Shown here: positions 24,506-33,206 of the stretch, one piece after another
Numbering within the stretch: position 1 is the first letter of the stretch
How the letters are laid out: each line of letters starts with the position of its first letter
DNA from: a virus
IMG/VR virus record: IMGVR_UViG_3300046011_008859
Span: 1-53,520 of that record
Length of the DNA: 53,520 bases
Strand: one strand, 5' to 3'
Made by a program: the position numbers and the translations under genes
The notes under the pieces: generated by a model
What the model saw: only the letters and a program-made list of their open reading frames with translations
Database searches by the model: none
What the model was told of the DNA's origin: nothing

Positions 24506-25057
24506 TCAGCATGCCTTTGCCATTGAGATCAGTTCACTGACCGTGTTCCGGTACTGTTCCTCGGACTCGCTGGGGGCGGTCCACCCCACCTGCCCGTTCT
24601 CGACCTGGTGCGCTGCCTGGTCCATTCCCTTGCTGCGCATGTACTTCACCGCGTTCCTGCGGCTGTACTTGCGGTCATCGAGCATCTGACGCCTGTGCAG
24701 CGACGCCTTCCGGAGCCGTTCCCGCATCGCCGCCACCGTCTCCTCGACTGGCTTGCACCGTGCGATCAACGCCTCCCCCACCAACCTGCCGGAAGCAGGC
24801 ATGTCCGGCGGAACCGGCATCGACTCCAGCTCCAGCGCAACGGGAGTGTCGGTCTTCGTCGGCGGATAGATCCACTTCGCAAGCACCCACGTCCCGGCTT
24901 TGCGGTGGTGGTACACGAACAGGTCATGGATGCCAGTCAACTTGCGGGCGTACCGAATCCACTCGCCGTCCGGGCAGACCTCGTGCTCCTCGCCGATGGC
25001 AAGTCCTGCACAAGCCGCTTCCCATTTAGGGTCGAACGTGATTTCCATTTCGCTCAA
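24506..25057 (-). CDS. Hypothetical virion-operon protein (183 aa)
   Basis: Unknown family. The N-terminal part (EITFDPKWEAACAGLAIGEE to about residue 75, with IHDLFVYHHRKAGTWVLAKW) is a compact strand-rich domain; from about 100 it is helical and basic (RERLRKASLHRRQMLDDRKY). I chose the TTG at 25057 because AGGAGG lies 6 nt upstream and TTGA overlaps the preceding stop; the ATG two codons later (25048) is the alternative. Position before the adaptor suggests a head-tail junction or head-completion protein. Confidence 0.6.
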   Translation of the reverse strand: MSEMEITFDPKWEAACAGLAIGEEHEVCPDGEWIRYARKLTGIHDLFVYHHRKAGTWVLAKWIYPPTKTDTPVALELESMPVPPDMPASGRLVGEALIARCKPVEETVAAMRERLRKASLHRRQMLDDRKYSRRNAVKYMRSKGMDQAAHQVENGQVGWTAPSESEEQYRNTVSELISMAKAC

Positions 25058-25308
25058 TCGAAACCTCCTCGCTTGCGGGACTCCCTGATCTTCGACCGGA
25101 ACTCGCCGAGCGTCATGCCGTCCGGCGGCCAAGTTCCGAACTTCCTCTTGTAGAACCCACGCTCACCCTCCGTCAGCTTCCTGCCCCTGTCCATCCCAGC
25201 CGGCTTGGACTTTGGCCTCGGCAACGGACGAAACGAAGGAGTGTCCGGAATCTTCTCCGGAGCCTTCTCCATCATCCGTGCGATCCGTGCGCGATAGCCT
25301 TCATTCAT
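25054..25308 (-). CDS. Small basic protein of the tiny-gene cassette (84 aa)
   Basis: A Lys/Arg/Pro-rich small protein (RARIARMMEKAPEKIPDTPS, then GRKLTEGERGFYKRKFG). ATG 25308 is preceded by GAAGAAGCG; an upstream in-frame extension would cross a GC-rich hairpin and is rejected. No family recognised. It is the last of six tiny genes between capsid and head-tail genes. Confidence 0.55.
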   Translation of the reverse strand: MNEGYRARIARMMEKAPEKIPDTPSFRPLPRPKSKPAGMDRGRKLTEGERGFYKRKFGTWPPDGMTLGEFRSKIRESRKRGGFD

Positions 25309-25345
25309 CGCTTCTTCGCCATGACTCAATCCTACCCACGAAATC

Positions 25346-25369
25346 GGGGCCGGCCCTTCGACCGGCCCC
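25346..25369 (-). terminator. GC-rich hairpin inside the virion operon
   Basis: Arms GGGGCCGG and CCGGCCCC (25346-25353, 25362-25369) close an 8-nt loop in the 95-nt gap between two tiny genes. There is no T-run downstream on the minus strand, so it may be a pause, attenuator or RNA-processing hairpin rather than a full terminator. Nothing else is seen in that gap. Confidence 0.45.
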
Positions 25370-25403
25370 TGCGGGAGTCCCTGCCCGCCCACCCCTCAGG
25401 TGG

Positions 25404-25550
25404 TCAGTAGCCCTTGGTCTTCCCGAAGGTGTTGAGCTTTCCGCCCTTCACCCTCACCTTCCTCGGCTTCAACGCGCCGCTGGTCATTCCCTTCGGCTTG
25501 ACCTTGCGGCGCACGCGCTTCTTTAACGCGGCGATCGGGTTCGGCCCCAT
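25404..25550 (-). CDS. Tiny basic protein (48 aa)
   Basis: The sequence starts MGPNPIAALKKRVRRKVKPK and ends NTFGKTKGY; about one third of residues are Lys or Arg. A strong ribosome site AAAGGAGG lies 9 nt before the ATG. The composition suggests nucleic-acid binding or packaging with DNA in the head, but no family is recognised. Confidence 0.6.
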   Translation of the reverse strand: MGPNPIAALKKRVRRKVKPKGMTSGALKPRKVRVKGGKLNTFGKTKGY

Positions 25551-25551
25551 G

Positions 25552-25623
25552 TCAGCATCCTCCTTTGCAGTTGCACTTGCTCATGCCACACTTCTTGCAG
25601 CCCTTGACTTTGATCTTCTTCAT
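25552..25623 (-). CDS. Cys-rich micro-protein (23 aa)
   Basis: MKKIKVKGCKKCGMSKCNCK plus GGC: five Cys in 15 residues, with CxxC and CxC spacing, plus many Lys. The ATG overlaps the stop of the 65-residue gene (ATGA), the same coupling style as its neighbours, and its stop is followed at once by the next ATG. Small size makes translation uncertain. If made, it would be a minimal metal-binding knuckle. Confidence 0.45.
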   Translation of the reverse strand: MKKIKVKGCKKCGMSKCNCKGGC

Positions 25624-25817
25624 CGGATTCCGTGCTTGTAAAGAGGGGGCAAACCGAGATCCTTGTGGGGAGAGCGAGTGGGTGCCCTTGGTCCCTTTCG
25701 CTTTTTGCCTGGAACTCCGGGAGCTTCGATGCTTCCGGGATTGACCTTGTTTCTCATGCTTGACCGGCCGATCTGGCTGGCCATGTTCCTGAATCCGTTC
25801 AACGGGTTTGGCGACAT
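25620..25817 (-). CDS. Tiny basic protein (65 aa)
   Basis: Starts MSPNPLNGFRNMASQIGRSS and continues with a Lys/Arg/Pro-rich half (PGKKRKGPRAPTRSPHKD). ATG overlaps the stop of the upstream gene (TGATG). No domain recognised; disordered and basic. Confidence 0.55.
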   Translation of the reverse strand: MSPNPLNGFRNMASQIGRSSMRNKVNPGSIEAPGVPGKKRKGPRAPTRSPHKDLGLPPLYKHGIR

Positions 25818-25954
25818 CACTTCCAACCTTTCTTCATCTTTGCGTACTGGCTCGGATCCACCGTGGACTCGCTCTTCGGACGGCTGATCCCAAGCCGCCT
25901 TCGCTTGTTGATGTTCCCCACCAAGCTGTTCTTGACCTTCACGCGCTTTGCCAT
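25817..25954 (-). CDS. Tiny basic protein (45 aa)
   Basis: Starts MAKRVKVKNSLVGNINKRRR; strongly basic. Its ATG overlaps the upstream stop (TGATG) and its stop overlaps the next start. The opening MAKxxxxxK is shared loosely with the 80-residue gene upstream (MAKKRFNFKAK), hinting at duplication. Function unknown. Confidence 0.55.
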   Translation of the reverse strand: MAKRVKVKNSLVGNINKRRRLGISRPKSESTVDPSQYAKMKKGWK

Positions 25955-26196
25955 CAGCAGTTCCAAGCCCTTCGTGCTTTGCGGAGCCGGCTGTTCGGAT
26001 CCCCTGCGGCCTTGGGCCACATCTTCATCTGGCCGGCGGAACGCGCGCAGAACGAATCGCGACGCGAACCGCCTTCAGGCTGCGGAGGCTTCAGGTTGCT
26101 TCCGGTGGCACGATTGTGCGCACGTCTGCCCAGCTCGCTCAGTCCGCCGAGCGGGTTCTTGTGCTTGGCCTTGAAGTTGAAGCGCTTCTTTGCCAC
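25954..26196 (-). CDS. Small basic protein (80 aa)
   Basis: Starts at GTG as MAKKRFNFKAKHKNPLGGLS; basic along its whole length. No clear Shine-Dalgarno precedes it, and a terminator-like hairpin separates it from the capsid gene. It is the first member of the tiny-gene cassette. Function unknown; possibly a head-completion or DNA-condensing protein. Confidence 0.5.
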   Translation of the reverse strand: MAKKRFNFKAKHKNPLGGLSELGRRAHNRATGSNLKPPQPEGGSRRDSFCARSAGQMKMWPKAAGDPNSRLRKARRAWNC

Positions 26197-26216
26197 GCAG
26201 TCAGTTTAGCAAAGGG

Positions 26217-26248
26217 AAAGGGGCGAGCCCCGAAGGACCCGCCCCTTT
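26217..26248 (-). terminator. Terminator-like hairpin after the capsid gene
   Basis: Arms AAAGGGGCG and CGCCCCTTT (26217-26225 and 26240-26248), followed on the minus strand by CCCTTTGC. It lies 18 nt after the major capsid stop. A partial terminator here would raise capsid over downstream mRNA. Confidence 0.65.
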
Positions 26249-26265
26249 CTGCGTGGACGCTGCAA

Positions 26266-27771
26266 TCACTCGCCGTACTGACGGTCCTCGGCGACACCGG
26301 TCAGCTTCATGCCGGCCGGCTGATCCGGGACGAGCTGCATGCGCAGCATGCCCGGCATCTGAGCGCCTTCCGTCAGGAGGCTGTTGCCACCGCCGCTTCC
26401 CGTCCGGGTGATCGGCACCTTGACGCTGGAGTAGCCCAGCGCCGGGGCGACGAACTCGAAGGGGATGAAGGACTCGGCCTTGTCGAACTTCTGCGTGCCC
26501 TTCGGCGACGGCGGAACGTACTTCTTCCAGTTCGCGCCACCCTTGCGGAGGCCGTACACGGTGCCCGACTCGATGTAGTTCGAGGTGTAACCCGCGTACG
26601 TACGACCGTCGAAGGTGAACTTGAAGCCCTCCTGGCTGCCCTCGTTGGTGAGGGACGACAGGCGGTTGGTGCGATCGATCTGGTACTGACCGATCTTCTG
26701 GGCCTCGTAGTTCAGCCACACGCCATCGCTGGCGATGAGGCAGTCCATGTACTGGCCGTACTTCTCCTTCGCACGGTGGAACCCGCGCAGGTACTGACGG
26801 AGCTTGTGCTCAGTCAGGGTGCCGACGCTGTTCTTGAAGAACGACTTGAACTCCGGGTGGACGTCCACGTCGATTCGGTTGTTGTCGTCCGAATCGCTGC
26901 CGAGGAGGTAGCCGCTGTTCTTCAGCCAGCTGTTGATCCCGGCGATCCCGTAGCCCTTGCTGTTCGCGAAGGTCACGATGTCGTTGTTGATGATACCCGT
27001 GTCGTCCTTGCCGACAACGGTGATCGTCACGAGGTTCTCGACCTCATCGACCGCAGAAACGTACGCGCTTTTACGAGTGCCAGACGTCTCGTTCCGGCGG
27101 GTGGCACCGTTGGACGTGTAGATGTCCACGCGCATGCCGACCGCGTAACGGTCGATGTTGTTCTGGAGGGGGTTGAACGAGAAGACGCTGTTGCCGCCAG
27201 CCACGTCGATCGTGCCGCGATTGGTGATGGAACCGAGCGAGTAATTGGTGTTGTCGCTCATGTACCAGTAGTTGCACAGCGTGTGCGCGATCAGTCGGGC
27301 GTGACCCTCGAGCTTGGGCGCAAGGATCTCGCCGATGAACGCCGGGGTCGCCTCGGCCTGCATCTCACCCAGGGTGACGAGCAGGTTGGAAACCATGGCC
27401 TTCATGCCGATGCCCAGACGGTACGGACGGGCCATCGCACCATCCGAGGGATCAGGCCAAGTCTGGCTGAGGCTCTGGGTCTGGAGCTTGCTGCCCACGT
27501 TCGTCACGCCGCTGCTGTCACCGTACAGGGTGAACTCGGTGTTGGCGTTCATCTCGAGCACGCCAGCCATCGAGCCCATGTAGATCTTGAGGATCTTCAT
27601 GTCGCGGCCGATGAGGCTGGCCTGACCGACGCCCTGGCTGGTCACGGTGGTGTCACGCCATGCGGGGTCCATGGCGGGAAGGAAGACTTCGATGTTCTTG
27701 TTCAGGATCTCCTGGATCCGGTTGCTCTGCTGCGAAAACAGCGAGTTGGCTGGTGCAAACTGTGCTGGCAC
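26266..27771 (-). CDS. Major capsid protein (501 aa)
   Basis: Gene order portal, scaffold, then this protein, plus a terminator directly behind, marks it as the major capsid protein. The sequence has the alternation of helices and strands typical for HK97-fold capsids: a long N-terminal arm (QSNRIQEILNKNIEVFLPAM), a helix near residues 120-160, and beta segments to the end. The start is GTG with GGAG 8 nt upstream. No protease-cleaved delta-domain is evident, in keeping with a separate scaffold. Assigned by position and composition; no signature motif exists for this family. Confidence 0.8.
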   Translation of the reverse strand: MPAQFAPANSLFSQQSNRIQEILNKNIEVFLPAMDPAWRDTTVTSQGVGQASLIGRDMKILKIYMGSMAGVLEMNANTEFTLYGDSSGVTNVGSKLQTQSLSQTWPDPSDGAMARPYRLGIGMKAMVSNLLVTLGEMQAEATPAFIGEILAPKLEGHARLIAHTLCNYWYMSDNTNYSLGSITNRGTIDVAGGNSVFSFNPLQNNIDRYAVGMRVDIYTSNGATRRNETSGTRKSAYVSAVDEVENLVTITVVGKDDTGIINNDIVTFANSKGYGIAGINSWLKNSGYLLGSDSDDNNRIDVDVHPEFKSFFKNSVGTLTEHKLRQYLRGFHRAKEKYGQYMDCLIASDGVWLNYEAQKIGQYQIDRTNRLSSLTNEGSQEGFKFTFDGRTYAGYTSNYIESGTVYGLRKGGANWKKYVPPSPKGTQKFDKAESFIPFEFVAPALGYSSVKVPITRTGSGGGNSLLTEGAQMPGMLRMQLVPDQPAGMKLTGVAEDRQYGE

Positions 27772-27810
27772 GGTGGTTGTCTCCGGTCATTGACCGGCTA
27801 GAGGCGGAGT

Positions 27811-28707
27811 TCAGACTTTGCTTTCCCCACCAGCCCCGATGTCGGCGGCAAGTCGGGTCAGCGCGTCTACGTTGAAGTTCCGGACGTCCTTGTCCACATC
27901 GCCCCGGTCCATGCCCTTCTTGAATTCGGGCGGTGCCACGGGCTTCTGCGACTTCAGGACTTCCAGCTCGCCATCTGTTTCCGGCGACCGGCCGAGGCCG
28001 TCAATGTCGCCGATGACCGTGCGATAGTTTCCTGCAACAGCCTTGGCTGCTTTCGCAGCCTCGTCAGCGACCCATTCCTCGCTGAACTGCCCGCCAGCCG
28101 AATCACGCCGGCTGTAGAGGTTCTTGAGGGTGGCCTCGCGGACCTGCTCCTGCAGAGCTCGCCAGGCACCCGCCGCATGCTCGCGGCCACGGGTCTTGTC
28201 GAGCGTTTCCAGCATCTTAACGATGTCGGGATTCTTGTCAATGCTTTCGATGACCCGGCGATCCATCTCCTCCTTCAGCATCCGCAGTCGAAGGCTCTGG
28301 GACTCTTTCATGGCCCTCTCGGCCTTGGACTCGGCCTCGCGGGTCGATTGCTTAATCATCCGTTCGATCTTCACGGTGTCGTCCTCGTCTCCCTCATCTG
28401 CTTCCTCAGCACCCTCGTTCTCGAGGTATTCCTTTGCGTACTGACGGGCCTCGTTATCGCTGAACCCGGCGCCACGCAGGACCTTGTACGCAGCCTCGGC
28501 GTCCGGGCTCTCACCACGCATCAGGCGGGTTGCGTTCTCCCGGAACTCCTCCAGCTGGCTAATCTTGGTCTGGGCATCCCTTGCCGCGTTCGCCTGCTTC
28601 AGCAGCTCTCCGACCGTGAGGACGGTTCCGTCCTCGAGCTCCAGCTCGGTGTCCATCTCCAGATCGTCCGACACGCCCTCGATGGGCTTCTGCTCTTCGT
28701 CAGCCAT
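27811..28707 (-). CDS. Scaffolding protein (298 aa)
   Basis: A very acidic, helical protein with almost no aromatic residues in the middle: residues 5-45 acidic (DDLEMDTELELEDGTVLTVG), about 95-110 a run of acid (EGAEEADEGDEDD), about 110-200 charged coiled coil, and a C-terminus that could bind capsid. Location directly upstream of the major capsid and downstream of the portal is the classical scaffold slot. AGGAG precedes the ATG; the 3' end of the portal gene overlaps by 8 nt. Confidence 0.8.
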   Translation of the reverse strand: MADEEQKPIEGVSDDLEMDTELELEDGTVLTVGELLKQANAARDAQTKISQLEEFRENATRLMRGESPDAEAAYKVLRGAGFSDNEARQYAKEYLENEGAEEADEGDEDDTVKIERMIKQSTREAESKAERAMKESQSLRLRMLKEEMDRRVIESIDKNPDIVKMLETLDKTRGREHAAGAWRALQEQVREATLKNLYSRRDSAGGQFSEEWVADEAAKAAKAVAGNYRTVIGDIDGLGRSPETDGELEVLKSQKPVAPPEFKKGMDRGDVDKDVRNFNVDALTRLAADIGAGGESKV

Positions 28708-30703
28708 TTGCTACTCCTGGGGGTTGTGCCTGGGGACCGATCCGACCTGCGACCCCACCAGCCATCTGGGGGTTGACGATCGCTACGTCGTCGGGGTTCG
28801 GGACCATGGCGGGAAGGGACTGTCCCATGAACGAGATCAGGGACTCACGGTATGACTTGAACGCGTCCTGCACGGCAGGGCTCGCCAGCGTCATGATCGG
28901 GTTTGCCATGAACGCGCTGAGAACCCTCAGCTGCAGGTCAGGGCGACAGGTATGCGGGGTCAGCACGATCTGCTGGGTGTTCTCGCCATCACCGTACAGC
29001 AGCAGGGTGTTGCGGATCACGCTCTCGTAGGCGCTCTTCTCCTCGTCCATCCACAGGGCAAAGTCGAGGCCTTCCTTCATCGCGAACAGCTTTACGCCCT
29101 CAGGATCGGTCATTCCCGCCTGCAGCAGACTCATCGCCTCCTGCTTGCGAACGACCTCGCTCTTTGGCGCGGTGTCCTTGACAGTGAAGCTGATCTGGCT
29201 GAAGTTCGGGATCGGGTTCTTCTTGAAGCTGACCGTGCCGTCCTGCGGGTCGATCACCGCCCCGGCCAGGTCCAACGTCATCTTATTCACCGGGATTGCA
29301 CGCTGGCTCAGCAGCATCTCCCGACTCGCCTTCGCCACGAGGCTCTTGTACATGCCGCCGAACGCCGCCTGCACACCGCTGGTGGGGTTCGTCATCGCCT
29401 TGCTGATCTGCTCATCGAGGAACTGCAGGCCGCTTGCGCTGTCCACCCGGCCCTTCTCCGCAAGAAGGTCCTGCACCGGGCTCAGCCCGTCGCTGATCGC
29501 CTTCGCAAACTGAGCGACCTTTCCCGGCACGTCGCCGGCATTGTGCGGCTGGATGACCAGCGGCTTGAAGTCGTCGCCGATCAGCGCATCCTTGCTGTAG
29601 CTGACGTACCGCAGGCCCTTGCCGATGTCGCGCATCATCGCACGCTCGTTCATCGTGCCCTGCGGCATCACCAGCAGGCCGTACTTGTCGATGTCACGGA
29701 CGTTGTTGAACAGGCTCTTCAGCATCCGCTCCATCTCGCGGACGATGCCGAACATCAAGTCGAACAGCCCCGCTCCATGGAACGTGCCGTTGTCCATAAA
29801 CCGCGCAAAGCCGATCGGGCAGTACGTCTCGACGCCGGTCAGGTCACGGTCCTCGAGCACCACGTCCCCGCTCGACACGACGTAACGGCTGACAGTGCCG
29901 CGAGGCCCGTCCATCCACAGCTCACGGACCTTGACCACCTCCATCTCACGCCCGTCCGGAACCCCGTTTAGTGCGCCGGTGCTCGCGGAGTTCAGGATGT
30001 AGCCGTTGCCGGGGCTGTCCGCCGGCTCCTCCATGTCATGACCCCACTCCCAGCTCCACGCGTCCATCCGCTCCTTGTTCTTCTCGAGCGTGCCCTTGCT
30101 GAACCGCTCCTGCAGGAACGTCATGGGAACGACCCGCTGGCGGATCATCCCGCGTGCCTTCGTGTGGTCCATGCCCAGGCTCGGGAACGGCATCAGCTCC
30201 TTGGGGTGAATCACCTCCAGGTCGCTGGTCAGCCCGATGGTGGGGTGGTCAACCATGTGACCCGTTACGCCGCACGAACCCAGAAGCGCGAACAGGTAGT
30301 TGAACTCCCGCTTAACCTTTTCCAGCTGCTGGTCGCTCACGACCGCATCCGCCACCAGCTGCGCGACGCTCCGCTCCCGGATGCCCGCGAGGCTCATACC
30401 CTGCCGGAGAGCACGGGGACGCAGGTCCATGGTGTTGAGCCTAGCCGTGGTCTTGTCCACGATGGACAGGAGCTCCGTGCTCTGGAACTCCATGTTCCCG
30501 TCTTCGTCCAAGTAGTACGGGACCACACGTGCCGTGCGAGGATCGAATACGTCGAACCGTCGGAACCCGTTCAGGTAGTACCACGCCAGGATCCAAAGGG
30601 TCCGGCGGTACGTCAGCTTCGTCAGCTCTCGCTCGACGTGCTGGTCGATGATGCGACCAAGTAGGTTCTTGTCCTTCGGCAGCGTGTAAGCGTCACTCGC
30701 CAT
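28700..30703 (-). CDS. Portal protein (667 aa)
   Basis: Begins with a helical N-terminal part and contains a long alpha/beta wing and stem, then a C-terminal clip and crown-like helical end (AFMANPIMTLASPAVQDAFK). Size is in the range of podovirus-type portal (head-tail connector) proteins, which form the dodecameric DNA channel. It is encoded between the terminase gene and the scaffold. The start ATG overlaps the end of the 82-residue gene by 11 nt. Assignment rests on order and size. Confidence 0.75.
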   Translation of the reverse strand: MASDAYTLPKDKNLLGRIIDQHVERELTKLTYRRTLWILAWYYLNGFRRFDVFDPRTARVVPYYLDEDGNMEFQSTELLSIVDKTTARLNTMDLRPRALRQGMSLAGIRERSVAQLVADAVVSDQQLEKVKREFNYLFALLGSCGVTGHMVDHPTIGLTSDLEVIHPKELMPFPSLGMDHTKARGMIRQRVVPMTFLQERFSKGTLEKNKERMDAWSWEWGHDMEEPADSPGNGYILNSASTGALNGVPDGREMEVVKVRELWMDGPRGTVSRYVVSSGDVVLEDRDLTGVETYCPIGFARFMDNGTFHGAGLFDLMFGIVREMERMLKSLFNNVRDIDKYGLLVMPQGTMNERAMMRDIGKGLRYVSYSKDALIGDDFKPLVIQPHNAGDVPGKVAQFAKAISDGLSPVQDLLAEKGRVDSASGLQFLDEQISKAMTNPTSGVQAAFGGMYKSLVAKASREMLLSQRAIPVNKMTLDLAGAVIDPQDGTVSFKKNPIPNFSQISFTVKDTAPKSEVVRKQEAMSLLQAGMTDPEGVKLFAMKEGLDFALWMDEEKSAYESVIRNTLLLYGDGENTQQIVLTPHTCRPDLQLRVLSAFMANPIMTLASPAVQDAFKSYRESLISFMGQSLPAMVPNPDDVAIVNPQMAGGVAGRIGPQAQPPGVANG

Positions 30704-30941
30704 TTGTCTTTCGCTTCCTCAGGGACTTCCATCCGGGCGGCATTTCCTCGAACAGCTCCACGCCCTTCAGGTTGAAGGTGGTGGAAGGCGTCGGATCGGG
30801 GCTGGGCAGCTTCTGGTTGGCGGGGCTTGCCTCCATCCGATCAGACACCTCTTGCCCATAGTAAGACTGGGCAAGCATCTGGAAGTATACGAACGGAATC
30901 GTGACGTAAAGGGGATTAGACCCGCGTTCCTCGTTTGCCAT
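30693..30941 (-). CDS. Hypothetical protein between terminase and portal (82 aa)
   Basis: A small, Pro-rich protein (VTIPFVYFQMLAQSYYGQEV, then SPDPTPSTTFNLKG) ending in a basic patch (LRKRKTNGE). ATG 30941 has GGAG 7 nt upstream and lies inside the last 26 nt of the terminase gene. No family recognised. Short proteins here in phages are sometimes portal- or terminase-associated. Confidence 0.6.
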   Translation of the reverse strand: MANEERGSNPLYVTIPFVYFQMLAQSYYGQEVSDRMEASPANQKLPSPDPTPSTTFNLKGVELFEEMPPGWKSLRKRKTNGE

Positions 30942-32859
30942 TGTCATTCTCCTGGATGCCGCCCATCAAGGCATTGATGGGCATTGAGTTGAAATCCATT
31001 GCTTCCACGGCAGGGATCCCACCAGCCAAGGGATCCCTGATGCTTCCGTCCTCGATCATCTGGGCAAAGTCGAGGGCAGTGGACTGGCCGGGGACGATCT
31101 GTCGATCCAGCCGTCCCCGGACCACGAACATGCTCATCGCAACCGTGTCAATGAAGTCGTCGTGCTGGAGTCCGCCGCTGTCCGCGTCCGGGTTGAACTG
31201 CTCGATCTGGTCAAACAGCATCCGCCATGGTAGGACCCCACGACGCCAGACCGGAAACTTGATGAGCCCGTGCTCGAATCGGTAGTGCAGGGCGTTGATC
31301 TTCGAGGTCTTGTCAAGGGTGCCTACCCTCAACGGAATGATCCGGGGGGGTGTCTCACCCGTCACTTCCGATGCCTTCTGCCGGACCATCGACTCCATTG
31401 CGGAGTACAGGCCAAACGACTGTCGAACCACCTCCGGATGGATCGATGGGCACCCCCACCTGCCGGCCATCGCGAATGACTTCTCGATGAGAAGCTGTTC
31501 CCGGCACTGTCCTCCCCAGGTGTCCAGAACGAACAAGCAGGCATCCACGGGGTCATAACCCATCAGGGTGCAGACCTTGTAGTCGCTGTCGCTCGTGTTC
31601 GTGTAGCTGGTGTCCACGGTAATGAACATGCGCACCCGGTTCTTCAAGAACTCAGGAAGCAACATCTTTTCTTCAAGCCCGTTCTTACCGTGCCAGCAGA
31701 TCGTCGACCCGCTCCGCTTTGGGTCGGCGTCGAACTCCGGGTCCGGATTCTCCAGCCACCACCCATGCTTGGCCTGAGTGACCTCGCCGAAGTGCAGGTC
31801 CTCGGCCTCGCCTGGCTGGGCCAGGTACTCAGCCATGTAGTTGTGGCTTCCGATCATCTCACGGATTTCGTCAAGGCTGACCAGACCCTTCAGCTTCGGG
31901 TCCTCATCCTTCGCCTTACGGTCCAGCGGCCACATGCCAGGCCAGCAGCTCTTGCGGACTCCATTCTCCTCGTACTCGGCCTTGAGTATCAGGCGGGCCC
32001 ACTGGTCGAAACGAGAATCCTTTGCCACTAGGCCGGTGGGGCTTGGCATGGTTTCCATCGCGTGCCATGCGTAGTGACGACGGCTCACGAACGTGGCAAG
32101 CCAACGGACGCTCGTGTCACGTCGTGTCACCATGGGCATCACGACCTTGAACAGAAGGCGTTCCATGTACGAACGGAGCACGCTCATGCTGGTCGAGGCC
32201 TTGGGGTCATACTCCGGATCGTCCAGCGCGTACACGCGCGGGCGTCCGCCACGCTGTCGGCTCTCAGCGCTCATTGCACGGAACCAGCTTCCGTTGTTCA
32301 GGTACATCATCTCCACGCCGAACGAACGCTCGCCACGCTTCGGAGTCAGTCGGCCGTCGGGGAACTCGGGACCCCAGTCGTCAATCAGGCGCTGGTTCGA
32401 CAGGAACTGAGTCTTCAGGATCTGGGACGTCTGCTCTGCGTTGTCGATGCTGCTCGTGGCGTAGATGAAGGAGTAAGCCGGGCGGCTAACCATCTGAAGG
32501 AGTGCCGACTTGCGGAAGCAATTGCTCTTGGCAAAGCCACGCGGGGCAATCGCGACGCTGCGGGGTGCGAGCGCCCACAGGCGGTAGATGGCGAAGTGCC
32601 CCAGCGGCGACTCGATCGGGTCATCGTCGTAGAAGTAGGGATTGAACTCCTCTTCCCAATCCGGGTAGAGGTAGTAGCGGTCGAAGAAGTTGATGGCTGC
32701 AGCGAGCGCCTGGGCCCGGTCGTTCGGGTCGCCGCCGAGTTGCCACTGCTTGCACGCGTTCACGCGCGCGAGTCTCTGTCCCTCGGGCGTCAGCTCGAGG
32801 TAGTCGGCGGGAAGTGGGTAGAAGTCATTCCCCCCACGCTCGATCCGTACGACGCTCAA
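30916..32859 (-). CDS. terL: Terminase large subunit (647 aa)
   Basis: The ATPase of the DNA packaging motor. Walker A is APRGFAKS (residues 105-112) and Walker B is RVYALDDPE (208-216, with acidic pair DD). The C-terminal RNase H-like nuclease shows its first Asp in ITVDTSYT (about 425) and a later acidic block HDDFIDTVA (about 590). It starts at TTG, with GGTGGGG a few bases upstream; that GGTGGGG is part of a Chi-like motif at 32862-32871. TTGA overlaps the previous stop. The packaging type (cos or pac) cannot be read from this. Confidence 0.92.
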   Translation of the reverse strand: MSVVRIERGGNDFYPLPADYLELTPEGQRLARVNACKQWQLGGDPNDRAQALAAAINFFDRYYLYPDWEEEFNPYFYDDDPIESPLGHFAIYRLWALAPRSVAIAPRGFAKSNCFRKSALLQMVSRPAYSFIYATSSIDNAEQTSQILKTQFLSNQRLIDDWGPEFPDGRLTPKRGERSFGVEMMYLNNGSWFRAMSAESRQRGGRPRVYALDDPEYDPKASTSMSVLRSYMERLLFKVVMPMVTRRDTSVRWLATFVSRRHYAWHAMETMPSPTGLVAKDSRFDQWARLILKAEYEENGVRKSCWPGMWPLDRKAKDEDPKLKGLVSLDEIREMIGSHNYMAEYLAQPGEAEDLHFGEVTQAKHGWWLENPDPEFDADPKRSGSTICWHGKNGLEEKMLLPEFLKNRVRMFITVDTSYTNTSDSDYKVCTLMGYDPVDACLFVLDTWGGQCREQLLIEKSFAMAGRWGCPSIHPEVVRQSFGLYSAMESMVRQKASEVTGETPPRIIPLRVGTLDKTSKINALHYRFEHGLIKFPVWRRGVLPWRMLFDQIEQFNPDADSGGLQHDDFIDTVAMSMFVVRGRLDRQIVPGQSTALDFAQMIEDGSIRDPLAGGIPAVEAMDFNSMPINALMGGIQENDNGKRGTRV

Positions 32860-33206
32860 CGCCCCACCAGCCCCACGGCAGCGATGCGCAGGAACGCAAC
32901 GGCCATGAGGTTGTGGTCCTGCACGAAGCGTTCAAGGTCGTCACCGATCTTCAGCCACTTCTCGCCTTCGTAGACCTGGCTCCGGAAGAGCTCTCCAAGC
33001 TGGTCGGGTTCCATCTTCCGGAACACGCTCGGCTCGAGGACCCCAAGCTGCGGGAGGATCGACGCGCCTAGACGGTAGCAGTCAAGGGGCGGAAGGCTCT
33101 TGATCCGCTCGAACGCCGCTTTCTGGAGCGGGGTGGGCTGCTTGGGCGGAGTCGCGGGCGGGAAGGAACTGGGCTGCGAAGGGGAGGCTGTCTGGGACTT
33201 TGACAT
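32856..33206 (-). CDS. Hypothetical protein upstream of terminase (116 aa)
   Basis: The N-terminal 40 residues are Pro/Ser-rich (MSKSQTASPSQPSSFPPATP) and lie in the region overlapping the 148-residue gene by 125 nt; the remaining part is a compact helical domain (LEPSVFRKMEPDQLGELFRS, then DDLERFVQDHNLMAVAFLRI). The latter looks like a real domain. No Shine-Dalgarno is clear and no internal start codon exists, so either the overlap is real or the start is misjudged. The slot before TerL fits a small terminase subunit or packaging helper. Confidence 0.5.
   Translation of the reverse strand: MSKSQTASPSQPSSFPPATPPKQPTPLQKAAFERIKSLPPLDCYRLGASILPQLGVLEPSVFRKMEPDQLGELFRSQVYEGEKWLKIGDDLERFVQDHNLMAVAFLRIAAVGLVGR

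Noticed and set aside
25948-27801. A 617-codon + strand frame antisense to the capsid gene
   Set aside because: Shadow of the major capsid gene; composition is artefactual and there is no start context.
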